DNA of 5,403 nucleotides from an uncultured Rikenellaceae bacterium (GCA_947038135.1 CAMQVM010000131.1:1-5403), one strand, 5' to 3'. Shown: positions 1 to 5,403, numbered from the stretch's first letter. Notes: generated from the sequence alone by a model not told the origin. Made by a program: numbers and translations.

Positions 1-1
1 A

Positions 2-1393
2 GTTCCTGAGGGAATGACACCACCCTATTATCTTCACCTTACTCTTAACCCTCAAAATGTAGATGTTAATATCACACCTACAAAAACATCGGTTAAATTT
101 GATGAGGAGTCTGCTATATGGCAAATTATCAACGCTGCTGTAAGAGAGTCGCTTGGTAAAAATGGTATTATACCAATGATCGATTTTAACAACAGCTATG
201 AGGTATCTGATGTAGATATTTACAAACCTGACTCTACACCCACCCAACAAAAAAGGGTGGATGATAGCCGTGATGATTTGATGAATATAGATATATTTAA
301 TGATAATAAAGACATTGATATAGTAAACTACTCACGTGGTAGCAATGGTGACGCTTCGTATGCAAGAAGCGAATTTAACCCATTTGATGACAGCTTTTCA
401 TTTACAACAGCACTATCAGGGCAAAAAGATAGCTTTAAAGACTCTTATAGTTCATACAACGAGGAGGTGCTAAACAGCGATAAAGCCGAGAGTTATAAGA
501 GTAGCGATAGTACAATGAGTGATTTTGAATCTGCTGCATTTGACTCTAGGTCTTTTGAATCTGGGTCTTCTGAATCTACGACTTTTGATTCAGTGACATT
601 CAACTCAAACCATTCTGAATCAACACCAGCTGACACCACGGTATTTAACACTACACCGCTTGACACTGCATCACTTGACACTGCAACACTCGGCACTGCA
701 TCACTTGGCACGCAATCATCTAACCAGCCTTTCAACACAGCTACAAAGGCTGAATATGAAGATGTGGAGTACGACTCAACAGCCTTTCAATCTCAAATAT
801 TTGAAACTGAAAGCTTTGAGGTAACCGATGCTTTTGTCCTCAATAAACAATATGGCATTGCAAATATCAATGGCAACATAAATATATTTGATATATCAAG
901 AATGCTGTATGTTATTACTTTCTACCGTTTTTTAAACCGTATAGAAAACAAAGAGAGCAATGTGGGTATTCAAAAACTTTTATTTCCAATAGAGATATCG
1001 CTATCAGTAACAGACAAACACGTATTAGAGGAGCACAAGGAACATCTTCGCTCAATAGGTTTTTTATACGAAGACGATACCGAATCGGAGCTCGTGCTAT
1101 TCAATGGCATACCAGCCGACCTAGAGGTATCAGACACAAACTGGTTTATTGAAGAGGTTCTAACATCTCTTAAATATAGCGATGCAGTAGATGCACAGAC
1201 CTCATTAAATGAGCAACTAGCGATATCAGGAGCTAAAACAGTATCAAGACGTAAGAGTGGAGATACAACAACAGAGGAGTTTAAATATCTTATTGACACT
1301 CTATTCAAAGCCCCAGCATACAATTTTACTTATGATGGCAGGCGTGTATTTGTAAAAATAACAACCGAACAGATAGCATCTTTCTTAAAATAG
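2..1393 (+). CDS. mutL: DNA mismatch repair protein MutL, 3' part (5' end outside window)
   Basis: MutL is the ATPase matchmaker that couples MutS mismatch recognition to strand processing. The frame is open to the left edge (V-P-E-G precede the first in-window Met), so the N-terminal GHKL ATPase and the start codon are missing; about 463 residues are visible. Counting from the Met at base 14, residues 1-50 are the end of the transducer (S5-fold) domain, with DVNITPTKTSVKF matching the family DVNxHPxKxEVxF motif; Lys24 fits the conserved ATP-contacting Lys, while the usual His is Thr21. Residues about 65-270 form a long Ser/Thr/Asp-rich linker, including 13 five-residue repeats (171-235). Residues about 275-459 are the dimerization domain, ending with a FKAPAYNFTYDGRR segment like Bacteroidetes MutL. 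DQHA and CPHGRP endonuclease motifs are not recognisable. The gene probably forms an operon with the rhomboid gene 18 bases downstream. Identity rests on the transducer motif and overall order; the C-terminal half is divergent. Confidence 0.93.
   Translation, partial: VPEGMTPPYYLHLTLNPQNVDVNITPTKTSVKFDEESAIWQIINAAVRESLGKNGIIPMIDFNNSYEVSDVDIYKPDSTPTQQKRVDDSRDDLMNIDIFNDNKDIDIVNYSRGSNGDASYARSEFNPFDDSFSFTTALSGQKDSFKDSYSSYNEEVLNSDKAESYKSSDSTMSDFESAAFDSRSFESGSSESTTFDSVTFNSNHSESTPADTTVFNTTPLDTASLDTATLGTASLGTQSSNQPFNTATKAEYEDVEYDSTAFQSQIFETESFEVTDAFVLNKQYGIANINGNINIFDISRMLYVITFYRFLNRIENKESNVGIQKLLFPIEISLSVTDKHVLEEHKEHLRSIGFLYEDDTESELVLFNGIPADLEVSDTNWFIEEVLTSLKYSDAVDAQTSLNEQLAISGAKTVSRRKSGDTTTEEFKYLIDTLFKAPAYNFTYDGRRVFVKITTEQIASFLK
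524..718 (+). repeat. Degenerate 15-base tandem repeat (13 units) within the mutL linker
   Basis: Thirteen in-frame 15-base units run without interruption and encode five-residue blocks: FESAA, FDSRS, FESGS, SESTT, FDSVT, FNSNH, SESTP, ADTTV, FNTTP, LDTAS, LDTAT, LGTAS, LGTQS. Position 1 is Phe, Leu, Ser or Ala, position 2 is Asp, Glu, Asn or Gly, and position 3 is always Ser or Thr. The last four units (659-718) are also the most alike at the DNA level (variants of cttgacactgcatca), suggesting they are the youngest copies. The pattern resembles a minisatellite grown by slippage in a disordered linker. It only loosely recalls the pentapeptide-repeat fold, because the usual Ala-(Asp/Asn)-Leu order is not followed. 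Confidence 0.85.
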
Positions 1394-1411
1394 CAATTAA
1401 AATAATTTAAT

Positions 1412-2092
1412 ATGTATAATAAAATAACACCTGTAGTAAAAAATATCATCATTTTAAATGTAATATTTTTCATGGCTCAGGAGCTAATGCCAAATGGTTT
1501 AGGCGAGAAATTTACACAACTACTGGCTCTTCATGTCGTAGGAGGCACTGGTTTTGAAATTTACCAATACGTAACGAGCATCTTTCTACATGGCAGCTTA
1601 TCTCACATGGTGATGAATATGTTTGCATTATGGATGTTTGGCTCGATACTAGAGTATGACCTTGGATCTAAGAAATTTTTAATATACTACCTTGTGGCAG
1701 GTATTGGTGCAGGTGTGCTACATAGTGGCATAATGGCTTGGGAGCTAAAAGAGGTATTAGACCTAACACAAGCGCAACTGTTAAACTACTCTCCAGCAGA
1801 TCGAGAGTATGCAGCTCATGTAAAGAATATCATTACAGTAGGTGCATCAGGCTCAGTATTTGGAATATTGCTCGGATATGGAGTACTACACCCCAACGAT
1901 AGAATAATGCTTTTGATACCACCTATACCGATGAAAGCCAAATATTTTGTTATCATATATGGTCTTATAGAGCTTATATCAGGCTTTGTAGATAGCCGTA
2001 CGAACATAGCACATTTCGCCCATGTTGGAGGGATGTTATTTGGATACTTACTTCTTGCTTACTGGAAAAAGAGCTTTAAGATTTGGAGGTAG
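1412..2092 (+). CDS. Rhomboid family intramembrane serine protease
   Basis: A 226-residue polytopic membrane protein that should cleave transmembrane substrates inside the lipid bilayer. Visible signatures are HMVMN (His65, Asn69), matching the oxyanion-stabilising HxxxN of TM2; GASG (residues 144-147) with the catalytic nucleophile Ser146 at the start of TM4; and HFAHVGG (201-207) with catalytic His204 in TM6. About six hydrophobic segments can be seen (roughly 10-25, 52-80, 88-108, 144-160, 176-193, 202-217), the minimal bacterial rhomboid core, with no extra soluble domain. The stretch between TM3 and the GASG helix (about 110-140) is a polar, fairly long loop. The start ATG lies 18 bases after the mutL stop, with no clear Shine-Dalgarno, which is normal for Bacteroidetes. 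From memory, rhomboid genes follow mutL in Bacteroides too, so the pairing is probably ancestral. Substrate unknown. Confidence 0.93.
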   Translation: MYNKITPVVKNIIILNVIFFMAQELMPNGLGEKFTQLLALHVVGGTGFEIYQYVTSIFLHGSLSHMVMNMFALWMFGSILEYDLGSKKFLIYYLVAGIGAGVLHSGIMAWELKEVLDLTQAQLLNYSPADREYAAHVKNIITVGASGSVFGILLGYGVLHPNDRIMLLIPPIPMKAKYFVIIYGLIELISGFVDSRTNIAHFAHVGGMLFGYLLLAYWKKSFKIWR

Positions 2093-2136
2093 TAGTAGAC
2101 GAACGAACTGTATAAATTTTTGCAGGACGATTCTAT

Positions 2137-2189
2137 AAATTAAAAAAGGCTTACCTAAATCTAAGATATAGGTAAGCCTTTTTTAATTT
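2137..2189. terminator. Bidirectional rho-independent terminator between converging operons
   Basis: Bases 2137-2157 and 2169-2189 form a perfect 21-bp inverted repeat around an 11-base loop. The GC-containing core is aggcttacct / aggtaagcct, and the outer stem is a run of A on one side and T on the other, so either strand ends in a U-tract. It lies 44 bases after the rhomboid stop and before the convergent DUF2795 gene, so it most likely ends the mutL-rhomboid transcript and blocks read-through from the other side. Confidence 0.92.
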
Positions 2190-2227
2190 TGCAACACTCT
2201 CAAAATACGATATTTATTATAGATAAA

Positions 2228-2257
2228 ACCCCATCTAAATATTCATTCAGATGGGGT
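2228..2257 (-). terminator. Terminator hairpin downstream of the DUF2795 gene
   Basis: A 9-bp perfect stem (accccatct at 2228-2236, agatggggt at 2249-2257) closes a 12-base loop. Read on the - strand, the stem ends in GGGG followed by TTTTAT, which fits an intrinsic terminator for the gene whose stop codon is 55 bases upstream on that strand. There is no matching T-tract on the + strand. Confidence 0.75.
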
Positions 2258-2269
2258 GCAATTTATAAC

Positions 2270-2293
2270 ATCTAGCTAATTATCGAGCTAGAT
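2270..2293. repeat. Small inverted repeat in the 3' untranslated region of the DUF2795 gene
   Basis: The 8-base arms atctagct (2270-2277) and agctagat (2286-2293) are perfectly complementary around an 8-base loop. No T-tract follows on either strand, so it is not a classical terminator by itself; it may protect the mRNA 3' end or be incidental in AT-rich sequence. It sits between the stop codon at 2313 and the terminator hairpin at 2228-2257. Confidence 0.45.
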
Positions 2294-2312
2294 ATACAAC
2301 TTAAGCTGCTGG

Positions 2313-2534
2313 TTAATATTCCTCCTCGTTGAAGAAAAAATCATCCTTGCTCGGGTAATCAGGCCATATATCCTCAATGCTTTCGTAAATTTCACCTTCA
2401 TCCTCAATCTCTTGAAGATTCTCTATAACTTCTAAAGGTGAACCTGAACGTACAGCAAAATCTATTAGCTCTTCTTTTGTTGCTGGCCATGGCGCATCTT
2501 CTAGTTTCGATGCTAATTCTAAAGTCCAATACAT
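2313..2534 (-). CDS. DUF2795 domain-containing small acidic protein
   Basis: A 73-residue, strongly acidic soluble protein of unknown function. Residues 13-42 (APWPATKEELIDFAVRSG followed by PLEVIENLQEI) fit the DUF2795 pattern of a Pro-Ala-(Ser/Thr)-Lys-Glu-Glu-Leu helix, then a short Gly turn and a second helix. The tail (about 43-73) is dominated by Glu, Asp and aromatics (IWPDYPSKDDFFF) and ends in EEEY. From memory this protein is nearly invariant across Bacteroidales, including the N-terminal MYWTLELASKLEDAPW, so the start is secure and the gene is certainly real. There is no signal peptide or membrane segment. It lies 111 bases downstream of the adenosyltransferase stop, may have its own promoter in that gap, and has a terminator at 2228-2257. 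Function is not known to me; strong conservation suggests a core cellular role. Confidence 0.9.
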   Translation of the reverse strand: MYWTLELASKLEDAPWPATKEELIDFAVRSGSPLEVIENLQEIEDEGEIYESIEDIWPDYPSKDDFFFNEEEY

Positions 2535-2553
2535 ATAAAAAAATTAAATTAAT

Positions 2554-2561
2554 CAAATTAA
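2554..2561 (-). promoter_or_regulatory. Possible -7 promoter element for the DUF2795 gene
   Basis: On the - strand these bases read TTAATTTG, seven of eight matches to the Bacteroidetes -7 consensus TAnnTTTG, and would give a leader of roughly 15 bases before the ATG at 2534. A TTTG upstream (2576-2579) could be a -33 element, but the 14-base spacing is shorter than usual. The call is tentative; the gene may instead be read from upstream. Confidence 0.3.
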
Positions 2562-2582
2562 CTACTTGCTTAGTGCAAATGT

Positions 2583-2603
2583 GCTGTAACACACTTTTAC
2601 AGC
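2583..2603. repeat. Inverted repeat upstream of the DUF2795 gene (possible operator or leader hairpin)
   Basis: Seven-base arms gctgtaa (2583-2589) and ttacagc (2597-2603) are perfectly complementary around a 7-base spacer. The dyad lies in the 111-base gap between the adenosyltransferase stop and the DUF2795 start, just upstream of the candidate promoter. No T-run follows the right arm on the - strand, so it is a poor terminator. Its size and place would suit a dimeric regulator's operator, or an RNA hairpin between two genes of one transcript; the sequence does not decide. Confidence 0.45.
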
Positions 2604-2645
2604 TAAGACATATATAATAAAATATCTGTGGTGAAAAATAAAGAT

Positions 2646-3212
2646 TTACTTTCCCTCCCAGACCTTCTCTTCAACACCGAGTTTAAGCGATAATAGACGA
2701 GAAAGAGTATATAAATAATCTGAAAGCCTATTCAGAAACTGTATAGCTTCACGGCTGACATCATGAATTTCTAAGCATTGCAATGACACACGTTCTGCTC
2801 TACGGCAAACTGTACGACATATATGAGCTTTTGAAATAAGAGTATGTCCAATAGGAAGAGTAAACTTACCTAGCTTAGGAAGCAGCGCACTCATTGTATC
2901 GATACCACTCTCTAACCTCCCTATATCACTATTATCAACTTTTGGTAACCTTTCATAATATGACCTATCTGCAGCTAGAAGAGCCTCTACATCCATAAGT
3001 TTAGAAATTATATAAAGCAACTCATTTTGCTGATTGTCAATCTTGCCATTCAACACTGTATTTTCATTGATAGAGTCGTATAACTCAGATATAAATGCTG
3101 ATAACTCATCGACGGTACCATAAGCCTCTAACCTAAGATCTGTCTTAGATACACGTTTTCCGCCAATTAATGAGGTGGTGCCGTTATCTCCTGTACGTGT
3201 GTAAACTTCCAT
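2646..3212 (-). CDS. PduO-type ATP:cob(I)alamin adenosyltransferase
   Basis: Transfers the 5'-deoxyadenosyl group of ATP to cob(I)alamin to make adenosylcobalamin, the cofactor of enzymes such as methylmalonyl-CoA mutase; cytosolic, usually trimeric. The 188-residue length is normal. The N-terminal ATP-binding signature YTRTGDNGTTSLIGGKRV (4-21), followed by KTDLRLEAYGTVDEL, is clear, with Asp35 in VDEL. HICRTVCRRAER (130-141) carries the conserved arginines, and FLNRLSDYLY (159-168) is the C-terminal signature. One deviation: the usual LPGG loop before the arginine helix reads LPIG (119-122), still preceded by Phe117. The start is fixed by MEVYTRTGD, the family's normal beginning. The gene follows the methyltransferase-like gene by 47 bases and precedes DUF2795 on the same strand, so an operon is likely. 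In Bacteroidetes this enzyme typically supports propionate/succinate metabolism; that role is inferred here, since no mutase gene is in the window. Confidence 0.95.
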   Translation of the reverse strand: MEVYTRTGDNGTTSLIGGKRVSKTDLRLEAYGTVDELSAFISELYDSINENTVLNGKIDNQQNELLYIISKLMDVEALLAADRSYYERLPKVDNSDIGRLESGIDTMSALLPKLGKFTLPIGHTLISKAHICRTVCRRAERVSLQCLEIHDVSREAIQFLNRLSDYLYTLSRLLSLKLGVEEKVWEGK

Positions 3213-3259
3213 ACTTTTATTATTTTTGTACGATAACCATCTAAATATAAAGGAAATAT

Positions 3260-3769
3260 TTAAAAGCGCATCTTGAAATTCTGTCTATTAAGATGCCTAT
3301 CTAAGAATAAATATCCTGTGTGATACAAATCAACTGCTACACCCCTACTTGCTAGTGATAGTAGCTTCCATAGGTGATAACGTTGCCTTGTTTTGTATAT
3401 TGAGTTGACCACAACGCAAACTGTTTGCTCTTTATTGCATGAATCAGCAATTGTAACGATAGGCTTAATATCTATGTTTTCAGCTATTATAACCATATCT
3501 TCACCGTTGTAATTGTGAGAGTCGAATGTGTAACTAGTGTAATTTAGATGCGAATATAAACGACATATAACTTGAGTATGCGAAACAGTGAAGTTTTTAT
3601 CTAAAAGATCACTATATAACTTCTTGTCTACTCCAGTATCATCATTTTTCATAAAACCTCCACGTATTACATTATACAAGAAAGGTGAATGTATACTTCG
3701 TCCTCGCCAATGTTTTACTCTCATTAAGTACTTTACTCTATTGTAGTTACGGAAAATTCTATTACTCAT
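3260..3769 (-). CDS. Shortened, probably inactive class I SAM methyltransferase-like protein
   Basis: A 169-residue protein from the ATG at 3769; an in-frame ATG at 3823 would add 18 residues, but it sits immediately downstream of an exact TAnnTTTG element, so the inner start is preferred. Near the N-terminus, KHWRGRSIHSPFLYNVI matches the (R/K)GxxxHSPFxxxL entry motif of a Bacteroidetes family annotated as SAM-dependent methyltransferases. Near the C-terminus, RYHLWKLLSL and VDLYHTGYLFLDRHLNRQNF match that family's W..L....V.IDLF..G..FF...K.HF end. What is missing is the middle: no glycine-rich LELGTSxG SAM-binding loop and no acidic ribose-binding residue can be found, and the protein is well below the 230-270 residues I recall for relatives. 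The frame is intact, so it is either a pseudoenzyme or a gene in decay. It probably leads the adenosyltransferase transcript. No signal peptide. Function unknown. Confidence 0.7.
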   Translation of the reverse strand: MSNRIFRNYNRVKYLMRVKHWRGRSIHSPFLYNVIRGGFMKNDDTGVDKKLYSDLLDKNFTVSHTQVICRLYSHLNYTSYTFDSHNYNGEDMVIIAENIDIKPIVTIADSCNKEQTVCVVVNSIYKTRQRYHLWKLLSLASRGVAVDLYHTGYLFLDRHLNRQNFKMRF

Positions 3770-3831
3770 TATTATATCTATTGTTATATTATTTATACTA
3801 GTATATTGAAATACAGTCAACATACGACTTG

Positions 3832-3839
3832 CAAATATA
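3832..3839 (-). promoter_or_regulatory. Candidate -7 promoter element for the methyltransferase-like/adenosyltransferase operon
   Basis: On the - strand the bases read TATATTTG, an exact match to the Bacteroidetes sigma-ABfr -7 consensus TAnnTTTG. Transcription would begin near base 3825, leaving a leader of about 55 bases to the preferred ATG at 3769, but only a base or two to the outer ATG at 3823. No convincing TTG -33 element is visible at the usual distance, so the promoter may be weak or activator-dependent. Confidence 0.5.
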
Positions 3840-3926
3840 ACAAAAAAAATTAATTATAAGAAATATTTATGTAAAATAATTAAATTTATCTGTAACTTAT
3901 TGTCACTTTTTGTTATAATAAAGCTA

Positions 3927-3950
3927 TACACGACAACTTATTTTCGTGTA
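3927..3950. repeat. Inverted repeat in the intergenic gap (weak terminator or operator)
   Basis: Seven-base perfect arms tacacga (3927-3933) and tcgtgta (3944-3950) enclose a 10-base loop. On the + strand the right arm is followed by attttatata; on the - strand, by tagctttatt. Neither is a clean T-tract. It could be the weak terminator of the flavoprotein gene, which ends about 150 bases away, or a regulator site upstream of the methyltransferase-like gene. Confidence 0.4.
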
Positions 3951-4098
3951 ATTTTATATAATTACCATTGATTTACAAAATAGTATTTTTAAATAACCTT
4001 TAACATGGTGTTTATTTCTTACCGCTAAGGCTTTTTATAACCCAGTTATTATAATATACTATGAAACATATACTTCAAAGTACTGTTACTGTACAACA

Positions 4099-5361
4099 CT
4101 ACTCATTTATTGCTTTTGCAGCTGTCACAGCAGTAGAAAATGCTATTTGTAAATTATAACCTCCAGTATCTGCATCTACATCCATTACTTCACCAGCAAA
4201 ATATAAACCTTTGCATAAAGTAGACTCCATGGTGAGTGGGTTGATCTCTGACAAATCGACCCCCCCAGCAGTAACTATTGCCTTTCTAAAGCTTTCATAG
4301 TCGGTTACCTTAAACCTCACTGCCTTTATAGCATTTGCAATCTCCTCACGTTGAACCAGCGTAGTTGATGCTATCATACTGTTTTTACCCATTGTAAGAG
4401 TGTCTAATATCACCTTTATCATCGCCATAGGCATCATCTTACGAAGCAGTGATGTAACAGTCAACCGCTCGTCTGCTTGAAGCTCTCTATCAATGCGACC
4501 AATAATTTTAGCAACAGAAAGTGAAGGTTTTAGATCAAGTACCAGCTCAACAACCTTTTCATCTATAATCGCATCTACTGCATTGCGGCTAAGACGTATA
4601 GCAATAGATCCCCCAATACCATAGGTGAAAAACTCAAGCTCTCCAAACTCATCTCCACACACCACTTTATCAACGATTAGCTTAAGATTGACATTTTTAA
4701 GAACCAACCTATCTAACTGATCTAGGTGGCGACACTCAACTGTAAGTGGTACTAACGATGGGCGTACAGACTCGATATTATGCTTCAAGTCGTAGGCGAA
4801 CTGGTAACCATCGCCCGTAGAGCCTGTTGATGGGTATGATACACCGCCTGTTGCTATTACTACATTTGAACAGCTTACCACAATCTTTCTGTTATCTTTA
4901 ATATAAGTAACCTCATATTTATTATCTTCGATATATGCAATATTTTCAACCTTAGCATCACATAATATAGTAGTACCAGTACGTTTTGCAGCGTGTTCTA
5001 AGCCGCTTGCAATATCAATAGCACGCATAGAGGTAGGAAATACCCTTCCGCCACGTTCTACTGTAAGCTTTACACCCTGCTTTTCAAAAAAATCAATGCA
5101 GTCTTTAGTAGAGAAGTTTTCAAGACTTGAGGCTAAAAACTCACTGCCTGAACGCACCTTCTCTAAAAATTGCTCAGTAGTGCATATATTCGTTACATTA
5201 CACCTACCTTTACCTGTAATGCGCACCTTTCTTGATGGTTTCTCCATCTTCTCTAACAATAAAGTAGGTTTACTGCTTAATGTAGAAGAGAGAGAGGCGG
5301 CACACATAAGCCCTGCCGCTCCCCCTCCTATTATTATAGTACCGTAGTTGATATTAGTCAT
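4099..5361 (-). CDS. HI0933/BaiN (YhiN) family FAD-dependent oxidoreductase
   Basis: A 420-residue cytosolic flavoprotein of the HI0933-like family, whose members are annotated as NAD(P)/FAD-dependent oxidoreductases or aminoacetone-oxidase-like proteins; the substrate of most is unknown. The N-terminal Rossmann motif IIIGGGAAGLMCA (9-21) binds the ADP part of FAD and is followed by Glu37 at the end of the second strand. The family hallmarks KVRITGKGRCNVTN (45-58), ERGGRVFP (102-109) and TGGVSYPSTGSTGDGY (171-186) are all present, as is the C-terminal flavin-binding stretch GLYFAGEVMDVDADTGGYN (385-403). Length is normal and no frameshift is seen. The start is fixed by the hydrophobic Rossmann strand beginning about eight residues later. 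The promoter is not visible in the 42 bases left upstream. The 275-base gap behind it suggests a transcription unit separate from the adenosyltransferase genes. Family assignment is firm; the reaction is not. Confidence 0.93.
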   Translation of the reverse strand: MTNINYGTIIIGGGAAGLMCAASLSSTLSSKPTLLLEKMEKPSRKVRITGKGRCNVTNICTTEQFLEKVRSGSEFLASSLENFSTKDCIDFFEKQGVKLTVERGGRVFPTSMRAIDIASGLEHAAKRTGTTILCDAKVENIAYIEDNKYEVTYIKDNRKIVVSCSNVVIATGGVSYPSTGSTGDGYQFAYDLKHNIESVRPSLVPLTVECRHLDQLDRLVLKNVNLKLIVDKVVCGDEFGELEFFTYGIGGSIAIRLSRNAVDAIIDEKVVELVLDLKPSLSVAKIIGRIDRELQADERLTVTSLLRKMMPMAMIKVILDTLTMGKNSMIASTTLVQREEIANAIKAVRFKVTDYESFRKAIVTAGGVDLSEINPLTMESTLCKGLYFAGEVMDVDADTGGYNLQIAFSTAVTAAKAINE

Positions 5362-5403
5362 CTAATCTCTTTTCGTTGTTCTATTTACTCTCTTATTTGT
5401 AGA

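Larger units (their letters stand above)
3824..4098. other. AT-rich intergenic gap without a recognisable gene
   Basis: These 275 bases between the flavoprotein gene and the methyltransferase-like gene hold no open frame of useful length on either strand and no tRNA or known RNA fold that I can recognise. They contain the -7 element at 3832-3839, the inverted repeat at 3927-3950 and a weak 5-bp hairpin at 4037-4049. No strong terminator with a GC-rich stem and T-tract is present downstream of the flavoprotein stop at 4099. Confidence 0.6.

Noticed and set aside
524..718. Pentapeptide-repeat (quadrilateral beta-helix) domain
   Set aside because: The five-residue period fits, but the canonical Ala-(Asp/Asn)-(Leu/Phe)-x-x order does not: Asp/Glu follows the Phe/Leu instead of preceding it, and several units have Ser or Ala at the hydrophobic position. 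A disordered linker repeat is more likely.
493..738. Antisense open frame of 81 codons opposite the mutL repeat region
   Set aside because: It is open only because the 15-base repeat on the other strand keeps the frame free of stops; its Val/Ser/Asp composition mirrors the repeat and there is no promoter or family match.
970..1323. Antisense open frame of 117 codons opposite the MutL C-terminal domain
   Set aside because: It overlaps a clear coding region entirely and its translation (Ser/Val-rich, no motif) resembles no known protein.
2404..2592. Open frame of 62 codons on the - strand overlapping the DUF2795 gene and its upstream gap
   Set aside because: It lies in another frame of the well-supported DUF2795 gene and shows no motif, signal peptide or start signal of its own.
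3824..4098. Riboswitch, including a cobalamin riboswitch, for the adenosyltransferase operon
   Set aside because: The gap is very AT-rich and I find no B12-box-like GCCACTG element or multi-helix fold; only small hairpins are present.
5096..5347. Open frame of 83 codons on the + strand opposite the N-terminus of the flavoprotein
   Set aside because: It is the antisense shadow of the conserved FAD-binding motifs; the coding signal clearly belongs to the - strand.
1..5403. Defence island, prophage, insertion sequence or CRISPR array
   Set aside because: All genes except the methyltransferase-like one fit housekeeping families; no transposase, terminal repeats, spacer-repeat pattern, integrase or nuclease gene is visible.

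Overview
The window is an AT-rich stretch of a Bacteroidota chromosome, most likely order Bacteroidales. This rests on protein-level resemblance: the MutL carries a Bacteroidetes-type transducer segment and C-terminus, the small acidic DUF2795 protein is nearly the form I recall across Bacteroidales, and the PduO-type adenosyltransferase and HI0933/BaiN-type flavoprotein look like those of that order. An exact Bacteroidetes-type -7 promoter element (TAnnTTTG) also occurs. Genus cannot be given from the sequence alone.

Layout. On the + strand, the 3' part of mutL (cut by the left edge) is followed after 18 bases by a rhomboid intramembrane protease; the two look co-transcribed and end at a strong hairpin with a perfect 21-bp stem and T-tracts on both strands (2137-2189). 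All remaining genes lie on the - strand and converge on that point. Reading in their own direction, they are an FAD-dependent HI0933/BaiN-family oxidoreductase (5361-4099), a 275-base AT-rich gap, a shrunken methyltransferase-like protein (about 3769-3260), a cob(I)alamin adenosyltransferase (3212-2646), and a 73-residue DUF2795 protein (2534-2313) with its own terminator hairpin at 2228-2257.

Functionally these are mostly housekeeping genes: mismatch repair, membrane proteolysis, adenosylcobalamin formation and a flavoprotein of uncertain substrate. I see no mobile element, CRISPR array, RNA gene, toxin-antitoxin pair or defence system, and no convincing new multi-gene system.

The more unusual signals are inside individual genes. 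The MutL linker contains 13 consecutive five-residue units (15-base period) with Ser or Thr fixed at the third position. Its C-terminal domain lacks recognisable endonuclease motifs. The methyltransferase-like gene keeps the ends of its family but has lost the SAM-binding core. Two inverted repeats sit in the intergenic gaps, with unknown roles.
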